Source: Candidatus Nanopelagicaceae bacterium
Lineage (GTDB): Bacteria > Actinomycetota > Actinomycetes > Nanopelagicales > Nanopelagicaceae
Length of the DNA: 10,508 nt
Reading direction: 5' to 3'
NCBI GenBank assembly: GCA_947489825.1
Contig: CANLFL010000017.1
Span: forward strand, 1 to 10,508
In this document: piece by piece, positions 1-6,698 of the stretch
Layout of the letters: every line of letters starts with the position of its first letter
Numbering within the stretch: position 1 is the first letter of the stretch
Made by a program: the position numbers and the translations under genes
Notes under the pieces: generated by a model
The model's database searches: none
The model's input: the letters and a program-made list of their open reading frames with translations, nothing else
Told to the model about the DNA's origin: nothing

Positions 1-395
1 GCTAAAGTAAGCATCTCAACTATTGCTGGAAACTCTGCTTCGATTACACTCCGCTGTTTCTTCACTGCGGTCGTGAGTGTTCGATCGGCATAGAGATATG
101 AGGCAGTTGCAATACTTATGCTGAGAAATGCAGTCGCAACGAGAGATTGATGACTTAGTGAAGATAGTGCAAAGATAACTAGTGCTGAGATTGAGGTGTA
201 GAGAATTTGAAGATAGCGAAATTCCTCATATTCTCCCTGGCTTCCTCGGTTTAACTCATACATTCGGCTCTTGACTAAAGAACGGTCTTTTGTTCTTCCC
301 GCAATTTTCTTCACCTCGAGACCAGGATTTTCACCAAGGACTAGAAGCGATACGGCAATGATTGATAGTAAGAATGAAGGGAGAAGTGAAATCAT
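1..395 (-). CDS. tadC: TadC-like type II/IV secretion platform protein (partial, C-terminus outside window)
   Basis: This is the second inner-membrane platform protein of a tad (tight adherence) pilus or secretion system. Only the first 131 codons are present, because the gene runs off the left edge. The ATG at 395 lies in an ATGA overlap with the stop of the preceding tadB-like gene, so translation is probably coupled; no Shine-Dalgarno sequence is visible. Residues about 4-20 form a hydrophobic N-terminal segment. Two membrane-spanning stretches follow at about 64-80 and 84-102. The tail IEAEFPAIVEMLTL (about 118-131) is the recognisable start of the T2SSF (GspF/TadC) cytoplasmic helical domain. 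The family is assigned from that motif, the topology and its position third after tadA and tadB. The function is platform assembly for pilin extrusion, by family knowledge. Substrate pilins lie outside the window. Confidence 0.8.
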   Translation of the reverse strand, partial: MISLLPSFLLSIIAVSLLVLGENPGLEVKKIAGRTKDRSLVKSRMYELNRGSQGEYEEFRYLQILYTSISALVIFALSSLSHQSLVATAFLSISIATASYLYADRTLTTAVKKQRSVIEAEFPAIVEMLTL

Positions 396-1114
396 CTATC
401 GCCGCTGAAAACACGTGGAACACTTGGCAATCTACTAAGAAACGTCATCCAGATATATGCCAGCACGGTCATACATAGACCAATAAATAGAATTCCTGCC
501 CCGGTCACTGTAGAGAATGCCTCAACGGTAGATGGTTGCATCGCCAATAAAAGTAGTAACAACCAAGGTGCGGCAGAGGAGAGATGAGCAGAGTTCTTGA
601 TCCACGATTGCTTGATGGCGATTTCATTTCGCAGTGCTAGATCCTCACGAAGGAAGTTTCCCAATGTTCTCAAGATCGAGAGAAGCTCGCTTCCTCCCAA
701 CGACTTCGAGATCAAGAGAGCCTGAAATATCTGGTCACTCGCATGACTCTTGAAATGCCCTGCGAGATATTGAATTCCCTGATCAAAGTTCCCATCTTCA
801 AAAACTTGAGATTTAAAATTAGAAAATGCTGGCCGCATTACTACCGGACCTCGAGTTGAAAGTTCTGTCAGGGCCTCGGTCAACGACATTCCAGATTGAA
901 TTGCTGAAACTAAGTGATCGATGACCTCGGGCCATGAAGCGCTGACTTCAAGCTCATGTTTTCCTTTACGATTATTGACAACAACATGTGTAAATGCGAT
1001 TGCTAGCAGAGAGAATGCACTCGCAAGTAATGACGATGCTGTCAGAAGATAGACCGCAAGAAAGCAGCAACTGAATGAAAGAAGAAAAGGCGCTAGACCT
1101 TTAGCACGCTGCAT
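392..1114 (-). CDS. tadB: TadB-like type II/IV secretion platform protein
   Basis: This 240-residue inner-membrane protein has the T2SSF (GspF/TadB) architecture. Two N-terminal membrane helices (about 7-26 and 29-47) are followed by a cytoplasmic helical domain that begins at SWPEVIDHLVSAIQSGMSLTEAL (about 60-82), the characteristic T2SSF entry with its SG-x-S motif. Two C-terminal membrane helices lie at about 181-196 and 205-226. Platform proteins of this family sit beside the TadA ATPase and transmit its motion to pilin assembly. The start is the ATG at 1114, since an in-frame stop at 1127-1129 excludes anything earlier. A weak GAGAG lies about 9 bases upstream. It starts 18 bases after the tadA stop and overlaps tadC by four bases, so the three genes form one transcriptional unit. 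At 240 residues it is shorter than classical TadB (about 300), as is common in actinobacteria. Confidence 0.82.
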   Translation of the reverse strand: MQRAKGLAPFLLSFSCCFLAVYLLTASSLLASAFSLLAIAFTHVVVNNRKGKHELEVSASWPEVIDHLVSAIQSGMSLTEALTELSTRGPVVMRPAFSNFKSQVFEDGNFDQGIQYLAGHFKSHASDQIFQALLISKSLGGSELLSILRTLGNFLREDLALRNEIAIKQSWIKNSAHLSSAAPWLLLLLLAMQPSTVEAFSTVTGAGILFIGLCMTVLAYIWMTFLSRLPSVPRVFSGDR

Positions 1115-1132
1115 GATCGAGTGCTCTCAGAC

Positions 1133-2392
1133 TCATGCTGCAACCCACCATTGATCGATTGGAAATGCTGTGGCAACTCCCCTGACATACTCCTCACCAT
1201 TCCAGGACCACAATGTTTCAATCTCGGCTCGATCATTTTCGTATCGCCCAGTTACCCAACAAACTTCAAGAATTCTTCTCAGGCCCTCACTATTGAGCTT
1301 GACTTGAACAATAAGATCTAGAGCTGATGCAACTGTGGGTGCGATGAACTTATGTGAGATGTTTTCTCCGGCCAGTAATGGAAGAGTCTGAAGTTTGATA
1401 ATCGCATCGCGCGATGAATTTGCATGAATCGTGCCCATCCCTGGGAGACCTGAGTTCAGAGCAATCAATAGATCCAGTGCCTCTGCTTCTCGAACTTCAC
1501 CAACAATCAGTCGAGAGGGGCGCATGCGTAGTGCTTCCTTAATTAAGCGCCTCATAGGAATTTCTCCGCCGCCTTGTAGATTCGCCGTTCTTACCTGCAT
1601 CGCAACGACATCAGGCAGTTGTGGCTTGAGTTCGAAGACTTCTTCGATAGTTATCACACGTTCTTGGACAGGAGTTTGTGAGACGAGTGAATTGAGAAGG
1701 GTTGTTTTACCCGATTGGGTTCCGCCCGATACAAGAATATTCATTCCTAACTTAACGCTACGGATTAGTAGAGTGGCAATTTCATGACTCATCATTCCTC
1801 TGTCAGCTAATTCGCGAATACCCAAACTGCGCATCAAATGCTTTCGTATATTTATACACCAATGCTCAGCTGTAATCTCTGGGATTACCACATGTAATCT
1901 GCTCCCATCCGGAAGTTGTGCATCAACAAATGGTGATGCGAGATCAATGCGTCGACCACTCCACATGAGTATTCGATCGATGAGTTGTCTTACATCCCCA
2001 GCATTGAGCATTAAATTTGTTAATTCACTCTTTCCGCCACGTGCTACAAAAATTCTTTCAGGAGAATTAATCCATATCTCCTCGATGGTTGTATCCTTCA
2101 TAAGATGCGCAATCGGCCCATATGTGACCTCGATATCCATTTTTTCAATCTTCTTCTCTGCACTTACGTAGTCAGAAGCACGAGTTGGAATTGAAGATGG
2201 TTGACGAATGTCCATATGGCGCAAGGTAGATAACTCACTGACAAGATGCTGAAATTTAGAAAATCTTGGGGATATCTCTGGATATTTCTCTTGGCTCGAT
2301 GGAGTTGAGGTACCCACTACGGCTCCTGCTTCTGACTTTGCTCGAAGATGGCTTAGTTGTCGCGCAAAAGGGACAACGATTCTCTCTTCCAC
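1133..2392 (-). CDS. tadA: TadA/CpaF-type secretion ATPase
   Basis: This cytoplasmic hexameric ATPase would power assembly of a tad/Flp-type pilus. The protein has 419 residues. An N-terminal domain (about 85-190) contains EEIWINSP and the FVDAQLPDGSRLHVVIP stretch typical of CpaF. The Walker A loop is GGTQSGKT at 223-230; the Q in place of G is usual in actinobacterial members. An acidic Asp-box equivalent, TIEEVFEL, is at about 248-255. The Walker B segment RLIVGEVR is at about 294-301, and the His box GMGTIHAN at about 318-325. All core ATPase elements are present, so the enzyme should be active. The start is a GTG at 2392 with no clear ribosome site; the next in-frame ATG is residue 60 (position 2215), after a low-complexity N-terminus, so the true start is uncertain. 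It is divergent from glcD and first in the tadA-tadB-tadC operon. Confidence 0.92.
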   Translation of the reverse strand: MEERIVVPFARQLSHLRAKSEAGAVVGTSTPSSQEKYPEISPRFSKFQHLVSELSTLRHMDIRQPSSIPTRASDYVSAEKKIEKMDIEVTYGPIAHLMKDTTIEEIWINSPERIFVARGGKSELTNLMLNAGDVRQLIDRILMWSGRRIDLASPFVDAQLPDGSRLHVVIPEITAEHWCINIRKHLMRSLGIRELADRGMMSHEIATLLIRSVKLGMNILVSGGTQSGKTTLLNSLVSQTPVQERVITIEEVFELKPQLPDVVAMQVRTANLQGGGEIPMRRLIKEALRMRPSRLIVGEVREAEALDLLIALNSGLPGMGTIHANSSRDAIIKLQTLPLLAGENISHKFIAPTVASALDLIVQVKLNSEGLRRILEVCWVTGRYENDRAEIETLWSWNGEEYVRGVATAFPIDQWWVAA

Positions 2393-2420
2393 AGAGCTGA
2401 TTTACAGGTAAAATTTGCAA
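2386..2420 (+). promoter_or_regulatory. Candidate promoter giving a leaderless glcD transcript
   Basis: TAAAAT at 2409-2414 fits the actinobacterial TANNNT -10 box. It ends six bases before the ATG at 2421, so transcription would start at or next to the A of the ATG and yield a leaderless mRNA. The -35 region 17 bases upstream (about 2386-2391) matches TTGACA only poorly and lies inside the first codons of the divergent tadA gene. The alternative reading is AGGT at 2406-2409 acting as a weak Shine-Dalgarno for a TTG start at 2415. The spacing is what I can see; leaderless use is inferred from actinobacterial practice. Confidence 0.45.
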
Positions 2421-2422
2421 AT
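2401..2422. promoter_or_regulatory. Two adjacent dyads in the tadA-glcD gap (candidate operator)
   Basis: TTTAC-AG-GTAAA (2401-2412) is directly followed by the perfect palindrome ATTTGCAAAT (2413-2422). Together they fill almost the whole gap between the divergent tadA and glcD starts and overlap the glcD -10 box and start site. A dimeric repressor bound here could block glcD and perhaps tadA. No regulator gene is adjacent in the window, and no specific family is claimed. Confidence 0.35.
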
Positions 2423-3773
2423 GGATCATGAGGCAGGGCTGCGCGCAGTATTAGGCGCTAGCGCTTCCCTGATCACCGATGCGCAAGTCACTCTCTCTTA
2501 CTCAAAAGATCAAGCACCCTTTGCTCCGCACGAGGCAGCTGCGATTGTTTTGCTTGCTAAATCAACGGAGGAAGTCGCAAAGGCAGTTGCCTACGCCAAT
2601 GAACATAACATTCCCGTTGTTCCGCGAGGGGCTGGCAGTGGTCTATCAGGTGGAGCCAATGCAACATCATCTTCGCTTGTAATCTCACTTGAGAAGATGA
2701 ATAAGATCATTGAACTTGATACAACTAATCTCATTGCACGTGTTGAAGCTGGTGTAATTAACCTCGATTTAGATAAGGCTGCAGAGGAACATGGCCTTGC
2801 CTATCTCCCAGATCCTGCGAGTAGAGATTGGTCAACAATCGGCGGAAATGCCGCGACAAATGCCGGTGGCATGTGTTGTGTGAAGTACGGCGTTACCTCC
2901 GCCCATGTTCGCGCACTAACTGTTGTGATGGCAGATGGCCAAGTGATCCAACTCGGAAGTACTACGAAAAAGGCTGTTACAACTCTTGATCTCACGCGTT
3001 TAATGATTGGCTCTGAAGGAACACTGGGAATTATTACAGAACTCGTAGTCGGCCTAGCTGTGCGTCCTGCCACCCCAGCAACAATTATCGCAACTTTTCC
3101 CAACATTAAGAACGCTGCTGCTGCAGCTGCAGCACTCTTAAGATTTAAACCTTCAATGCTTGAGATTATTGATCAGACAACGTTGAAGGCTGTTGAAGCC
3201 TGGCATCCACTGGGATTTGAAGTTGCAGGTTCGGTACTTCTGATGCAACTTGATGAGGATCAAGAGCTAGCAGATGAAGTACTCGCACTCTGTAAGAGTT
3301 TTGAGATGATCGATGGCGCTGCATCTACCGAAGCAGCCGATGCAGTTGAATTTATTCGAGTACGTAAACTTGCTTATCCAGCGTTGGAAAGGCTGGGTGC
3401 CACGCTTCTTGATGATGTTGCGGTTCCGATTTCAAAGATTGCAGAGCTTGTCGAACGCGTTGAAGGAGTTGCAACCAAATACAACCTGACTATCGGCATA
3501 TTCGGCCATGCCGGTGATGGAAATATGCATCCCACAATCGTTCATGATCATGGTGATCTCGATGCCGAAAAACGTGCGATCGCAGCCTTTGGAGAGATCG
3601 TTGAGATTGCACAGAGCCTTGGGGGAACCGCTTCAGGTGAACATGGCATCGGCTCAATTAAGCAGAGCTTTGCAGCCAATGAACTCTCGCCTGCGGTTAT
3701 CGAACTACAGCGCTCAATCAAAAAAGCCTTTGACCCCAAAGGAATTCTCAATCCTGGGAAGAAACTCCCATAG
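2421..3773 (+). CDS. glcD: GlcD-type FAD-linked 2-hydroxyacid oxidase/dehydrogenase
   Basis: This is a flavoprotein of the vanillyl-alcohol oxidase/GlcD superfamily, probably oxidising glycolate, lactate or a related 2-hydroxy acid to the 2-oxo acid. Numbering here is from the alternative TTG start at 2415 (452 residues); from the ATG at 2421 it is 450. The N-terminal FAD-binding (PCMH) domain shows PVVPRGAGSGLSGGA (about 67-81), GGNAATNAGGMCCVKYGVT (about 143-161) and GSEGTLGIITE (about 199-209). The C-terminal FAD-oxidase domain contains DDVAVP (333-338), GHAGDGNMHP (364-373) and GEHGIG (408-413), whose histidines and acidic residues bind metal and substrate in the family. Length and motifs are complete. 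I favour the ATG at 2421 because of a -10 box spaced for leaderless transcription. No glcE, glcF or permease is adjacent, so the electron acceptor and exact substrate cannot be stated; D-lactate or D-2-hydroxyglutarate are alternatives. Confidence 0.85.
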   Translation: MDHEAGLRAVLGASASLITDAQVTLSYSKDQAPFAPHEAAAIVLLAKSTEEVAKAVAYANEHNIPVVPRGAGSGLSGGANATSSSLVISLEKMNKIIELDTTNLIARVEAGVINLDLDKAAEEHGLAYLPDPASRDWSTIGGNAATNAGGMCCVKYGVTSAHVRALTVVMADGQVIQLGSTTKKAVTTLDLTRLMIGSEGTLGIITELVVGLAVRPATPATIIATFPNIKNAAAAAAALLRFKPSMLEIIDQTTLKAVEAWHPLGFEVAGSVLLMQLDEDQELADEVLALCKSFEMIDGAASTEAADAVEFIRVRKLAYPALERLGATLLDDVAVPISKIAELVERVEGVATKYNLTIGIFGHAGDGNMHPTIVHDHGDLDAEKRAIAAFGEIVEIAQSLGGTASGEHGIGSIKQSFAANELSPAVIELQRSIKKAFDPKGILNPGKKLP

Positions 3774-3800
3774 CCTCACACAAGGAGCGCTCCCACAAAT

Positions 3801-3822
3801 TTTGAGTGGTTTACCCCTCAAA
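3801..3822 (+). promoter_or_regulatory. Inverted repeat TTTGAG...CTCAAA upstream of the small basic ORF
   Basis: TTTGAG (3801-3806) pairs with CTCAAA (3817-3822). The arms extend inward by GG/CC after one mismatch, around a TTTA loop. No T-run follows, so it is a poor intrinsic terminator for glcD. It resembles the HspR HAIR element (CTTGAGT-N7-ACTCAAG), but its spacer is one base too long and two outer or inner bases differ. It could be an operator or a weak mRNA hairpin. The perfect palindrome GGAGCGCTCC lies just before it at 3784-3793. Confidence 0.3.
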
Positions 3823-3862
3823 TCACCCCCCGCTATCACCCCTCTTAGTGCAAGATTCGGGG

Positions 3863-4024
3863 ATGGATATCAGCAAACTCGTCATTCCAGAGGTGCCGAT
3901 TCCTGCCAGGATTCTTGAAAGCAAAAATATGAGTAAGAAAAAGCAGAGCAAGAGTTCAACTTCTGGCAAAGCTACAAGAAAAAAAGCAGTGAGCAAAGCT
4001 GCGCAAAAACGAAAAGCAAAGTAA
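3863..4024 (+). CDS. Small highly basic hypothetical protein
   Basis: I do not recognise this 53-residue ORF. It has two parts. The N-terminus, MDISKLVIPEVPIPARILESKN, is moderately hydrophobic and proline-containing. The remaining 31 residues, from MSKKKQSKSS, are mostly Lys, Arg, Ser and Ala and resemble the disordered nucleic-acid-binding tails of histone-like or ribosome-associated proteins. The start is uncertain. The ATG at 3863 follows CGGGG rather than a good ribosome site. A GTG at 3806 would give 72 residues and the ATG at 3929 only 31. It starts 89 bases after glcD on the same strand, so it may be co-transcribed, and it ends seven bases before the clpC stop on the opposite strand. 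A binding role for DNA or RNA is inference from composition only. The A-rich lysine codons may instead reflect a clpC terminator on the other strand. Confidence 0.5.
   Translation: MDISKLVIPEVPIPARILESKNMSKKKQSKSSTSGKATRKKAVSKAAQKRKAK
3979..4002 (-). terminator. Possible weak intrinsic terminator of clpC
   Basis: Read on the minus strand, about 30 bases after the clpC stop, GCAG (4002-3999) can pair with CTGC (3989-3986) around a nine-base loop and is followed at once by seven T residues (3985-3979). The four-base stem is short, so efficiency would be modest. The element lies inside the small plus-strand ORF, where the T-run is read as lysine codons. Confidence 0.3.
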
Positions 4025-4030
4025 TTAACT

Positions 4031-6532
4031 TTACGCAGTAGGTGCTTCTGCAAGATCCTCTGGAGAGTCAGGCATGGTTGCCTTTGGAGCTCCGGTAAAT
4101 GTAAATGTGGCATCAGGACCATCACCATCAACATCTACAACAATGATCTCGCCAGCTTTGAGTTCGCCGAAGAGAATGCGCTCAGAGAGTGAATCTTCAA
4201 TCTCGCGCTGAATAACTCGACGCAATGGACGTGCGCCAAGAAGTGGATCGTAACCACGAGCAGCCAAGAGATCCTTAGCACCTTGCGTAAGTTCGATTCC
4301 CATATCTTTTGCCTTTAAGCGATCATCAAGATTTACAATCATGAGATCAACGATGGAGATGATCTGCTCTTTAGTGAGCTGGTGGAAGACGATCACATCA
4401 TCGATACGGTTGAGGAATTCTGGGCGGAAATGTGACTTAAGTTCATCACTGACCTTTGCCTTCATTCGCTCGTAATTAGTGAGGTCGTCACCAGAGTTTG
4501 CAAAGCCAAGTCCCTGACCCTTTGAAATGTCGCGCGTACCAAGGTTTGTTGTCATGATAATGACAGTGTTCTTGAAATCTACAGTGCGGCCTTGTGAATC
4601 TGTGAGGCGACCATCTTCGAGAACCTGAAGAAGTGAGTTAAAGATATCTGGGTGAGCCTTTTCTACCTCATCAAAGAGAACAACTGAGAATGGACGGCGA
4701 CGTACCTTCTCTGTGAGCTGACCGCCTTCGTCATAGCCGACATACCCTGGAGGTGCACCAAAGAGGCGTGAGGCTGTGTGGCGCTCAGAATATTCAGACA
4801 TATCGAGTTGAATCAGTGCGCTCTCATCTCCAAAGAGGAATGAGGCAAGGGTGCGTGAGAGTTCAGTCTTTCCAACTCCTGATGGGCCGGCGAAGATAAA
4901 TGAACCGCCAGGACGCTTTGGATCTTTTAACCCAGCGCGTGTACGGCGAATTGCTTGTGAGAGCGCCTTGATCGCTTGATCTTGGCCAATCACGCGACGA
5001 TGAAGTTCATCTTCCATACGAAGAAGTCGCGCAGTCTCTTCTTCAGTAAGTTTGAAGACAGGAATTCCTGTAGATGCTGAGAGAACTTGAGCAATAAGTT
5101 CTTCATCAACTTCGGTGACCTTATCTAGATCGGTCGCCTTCCAATTCTTCTCTGCTGCAGTGCGCTCTTCAATAAGAGATTTCTCCTTATCGCGGAGAGC
5201 TGCCGCACCTTCAAAGTCTTGGCCGTCAATTGCAGATTCTTTCGCCTTACGAGCTGCTGCGATCTTCTCATCGAATTCGCGGAGTTCGGCAGGAGCTGTC
5301 ATTCGCTTAATACGAAGACGTGATCCTGCCTCATCGATAAGGTCGATCGCCTTATCTGGCAAGAAGCGATCTGAAACATAACGATCTGCCATATTTGCAG
5401 CAGCTGCAAGTGCGCCATCTGTAATAGATACACGGTGATGGGTTTCGTAACGATCGCGAAGACCCCTCAAAATTTCAATGGTGTGAGCAACTGATGGCTC
5501 TTTCACCTGAATTGGTTGGAAGCGACGCTCAAGAGCGGCATCCTTTTCAACGTGCTTACGATACTCATCAAGGGTCGTTGCACCGATTGTCTGGAGTTCA
5601 CCGCGAGCAAGCATTGGCTTCAAGATGCTGGCAGCATCGATCGCACCTTCTGCAGCGCCTGCGCCAACAAGTGTGTGAATTTCATCGATAAAGAGAATGA
5701 TGTCGCCACGGGTTTTGATCTCTTTGAGTACCTTCTTGAGGCGCTCTTCAAAATCTCCACGGTAGCGAGAACCAGCTACGAGTGCACCTAGATCAAGTGA
5801 GTAGACCTGCTTATCTTTAAGAGTTTCAGGTACATCATTCTTTGCAATTGCTTGCGCTAGACCCTCAACGACTGCAGTCTTTCCAACGCCAGGTTCACCG
5901 ATAAGAACTGGATTATTTTTTGTACGACGTGAAAGAACTTGCATGACGCGCTCAATTTCAGTTTCTCTACCAATGACAGGATCAAGCTTTCCTTCACGCG
6001 CTGCCGCTGTGAGGTTGCGTCCGAATTGATCGAGTACCAAAGATGTTGCCGGGGTTCCTTCTGCAGGTCCACCCTGTGTGACCGCTTCTTTACCTTGGTA
6101 TCCGGAGAGAAGTTGAATTACTTGCTGGCGTACGCGATTGAGATCTGCGCCAAGCTTTACAAGTACCTGTGCTGCAACGCCTTCGCCTTCACGGATAAGT
6201 CCAAGGAGAATGTGTTCTGTACCAATGTAATTATGTCCAAGTTGAAGTGCTTCACGGAGTGAGAGTTCGAGAACTTTCTTGGCACGTGGAGTAAATGGAA
6301 TATGTCCTGATGGAGCTTGCTGGCCTTGTCCGATGATCTCTTCAACTTGTGCACGAACTGCTTCGAGTGAGATGCCGAGTGATTCAAGACCTTTTGCAGC
6401 AACGCCTTCACCTTCGTGAATGAGACCGAGAAGAATGTGTTCAGTGCCGATGTAATTATGATTGAGCATACGTGCTTCTTCTTGAGCCAAGACGACTACA
6501 CGTCGGGCTCGGTCGGTAAAGCGCTCAAACAT
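4031..6532 (-). CDS. clpC: ClpC AAA+ ATP-dependent protease unfoldase subunit
   Basis: This 833-residue HSP100 unfoldase would thread substrates into the ClpP peptidase in the cytoplasm. It is complete. Two Clp_N repeats (about 1-75 and 76-150) share the motif [13 protein letters not shown], visible as a 228-base-period repeat in the DNA. AAA domain 1 has Walker A GEPGVGKT (212-219), pore loop [11 protein letters not shown] (about 255-265), Walker B ILFIDE (279-284) and Arg finger ERRF (about 335-338). A middle coiled coil with a UVR-like segment (about 420-465) separates it from AAA domain 2. That domain has Walker A GPSGVGKT (549-556), pore loop GYVGYDEGG (about 596-604) and Walker B VVLFDE (617-622). 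The ClpP-docking loop LGF is at 675-677, and a D2-small domain follows. The UVR segment and single-chain layout favour ClpC over ClpB or ClpA. The ATG at 6532 follows AAGAGG at 6540-6545 with seven-base spacing. A stress-type promoter lies upstream, and the gene is probably monocistronic. Confidence 0.97.
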   Translation of the reverse strand: MFERFTDRARRVVVLAQEEARMLNHNYIGTEHILLGLIHEGEGVAAKGLESLGISLEAVRAQVEEIIGQGQQAPSGHIPFTPRAKKVLELSLREALQLGHNYIGTEHILLGLIREGEGVAAQVLVKLGADLNRVRQQVIQLLSGYQGKEAVTQGGPAEGTPATSLVLDQFGRNLTAAAREGKLDPVIGRETEIERVMQVLSRRTKNNPVLIGEPGVGKTAVVEGLAQAIAKNDVPETLKDKQVYSLDLGALVAGSRYRGDFEERLKKVLKEIKTRGDIILFIDEIHTLVGAGAAEGAIDAASILKPMLARGELQTIGATTLDEYRKHVEKDAALERRFQPIQVKEPSVAHTIEILRGLRDRYETHHRVSITDGALAAAANMADRYVSDRFLPDKAIDLIDEAGSRLRIKRMTAPAELREFDEKIAAARKAKESAIDGQDFEGAAALRDKEKSLIEERTAAEKNWKATDLDKVTEVDEELIAQVLSASTGIPVFKLTEEETARLLRMEDELHRRVIGQDQAIKALSQAIRRTRAGLKDPKRPGGSFIFAGPSGVGKTELSRTLASFLFGDESALIQLDMSEYSERHTASRLFGAPPGYVGYDEGGQLTEKVRRRPFSVVLFDEVEKAHPDIFNSLLQVLEDGRLTDSQGRTVDFKNTVIIMTTNLGTRDISKGQGLGFANSGDDLTNYERMKAKVSDELKSHFRPEFLNRIDDVIVFHQLTKEQIISIVDLMIVNLDDRLKAKDMGIELTQGAKDLLAARGYDPLLGARPLRRVIQREIEDSLSERILFGELKAGEIIVVDVDGDGPDATFTFTGAPKATMPDSPEDLAEAPTA

Positions 6533-6630
6533 CGGTGGGCCTCTTTTCTACGGTTCTCTGCTGGGTAACTACTAGATAGCCTATAACTTCGCCCATGAAT
6601 GGCGCGAGGTGAAGATAGCTACAGAGTTAG

Positions 6631-6656
6631 AACCCCAGATCTGGGGGCGATATTCC
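6631..6656 (-). promoter_or_regulatory. SigR/SigH-type (thiol-oxidative stress) promoter for clpC
   Basis: On the minus strand, GGAAT (6656-6652), exactly 18 bases, then GTT (6633-6631) is an exact match to the GGAAT-N18-GTT consensus of Streptomyces SigR and mycobacterial/corynebacterial SigH. It points at clpC, with a predicted start near 6623 and a leader of about 90 bases. Control of Clp protease genes by this sigma family is known in Streptomyces and Corynebacterium. The spacer contains most of the palindrome CCCCAGATCTGGGG (6633-6646). No convincing housekeeping -35/-10 pair was found for clpC; the best -10 candidate, TAGGCT at 6579-6584, lacks a good -35. Confidence 0.6.
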
Positions 6657-6675
6657 CAAAAAGGGTCGCTATCTA

Positions 6676-6691
6676 GCCCTAAACATAGGGC
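6676..6691 (-). terminator. Stem-loop after argA (weak terminator or structure)
   Basis: GCCCTA-TGTT-TAGGGC forms a perfect six-base stem with a four-base loop, starting 7 bases after the stop of the upstream operon's last gene. No T-run follows directly, although TTTTT occurs about 14 bases further on within CCCTTTTTGGG. It may be an inefficient or Rho-assisted 3' end for the nad-coaX-lysS-argA operon, or an upstream element of the clpC promoter. Confidence 0.35.
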
Positions 6692-6698
6692 AAAACGT

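Noticed and set aside
2415..2420. TTG at 2415 as the glcD start
   Set aside because: It is possible, with AGG six bases upstream, but the -10 box placement fits a leaderless ATG at 2421 better. The difference is only two residues.
3784..3793. GGAGCGCTCC palindrome as the glcD terminator
   Set aside because: With a realistic loop the stem is only three bases, and it is followed by CACAAATTTT rather than a direct T-run.
3823..4134. 103-codon minus-strand frame across the clpC 3' end
   Set aside because: It overlaps conserved ClpC coding sequence in another frame and looks like an antisense shadow of the lysine-rich small ORF, with no family resemblance.
5857..6411. Several open frames of 70-110 codons within clpC on both strands
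   Set aside because: They lie entirely inside a complete, motif-rich ClpC reading frame and show no domain-like sequence.
6170..6460. Direct DNA repeat of about 70 bases with a 228-base period, as a possible duplication event
   Set aside because: It is explained by the two Clp_N repeats that all ClpC proteins carry.
6588..6610. Imperfect dyad TTCGCCCATGAATGGCGCGA in the clpC leader as a ClgR operator
   Set aside because: ClgR sites have the form GTTCGC-pyrimidine-N5-GCG. Here the GCG half lies three bases too far away and the first G is missing, so I cannot support the assignment.
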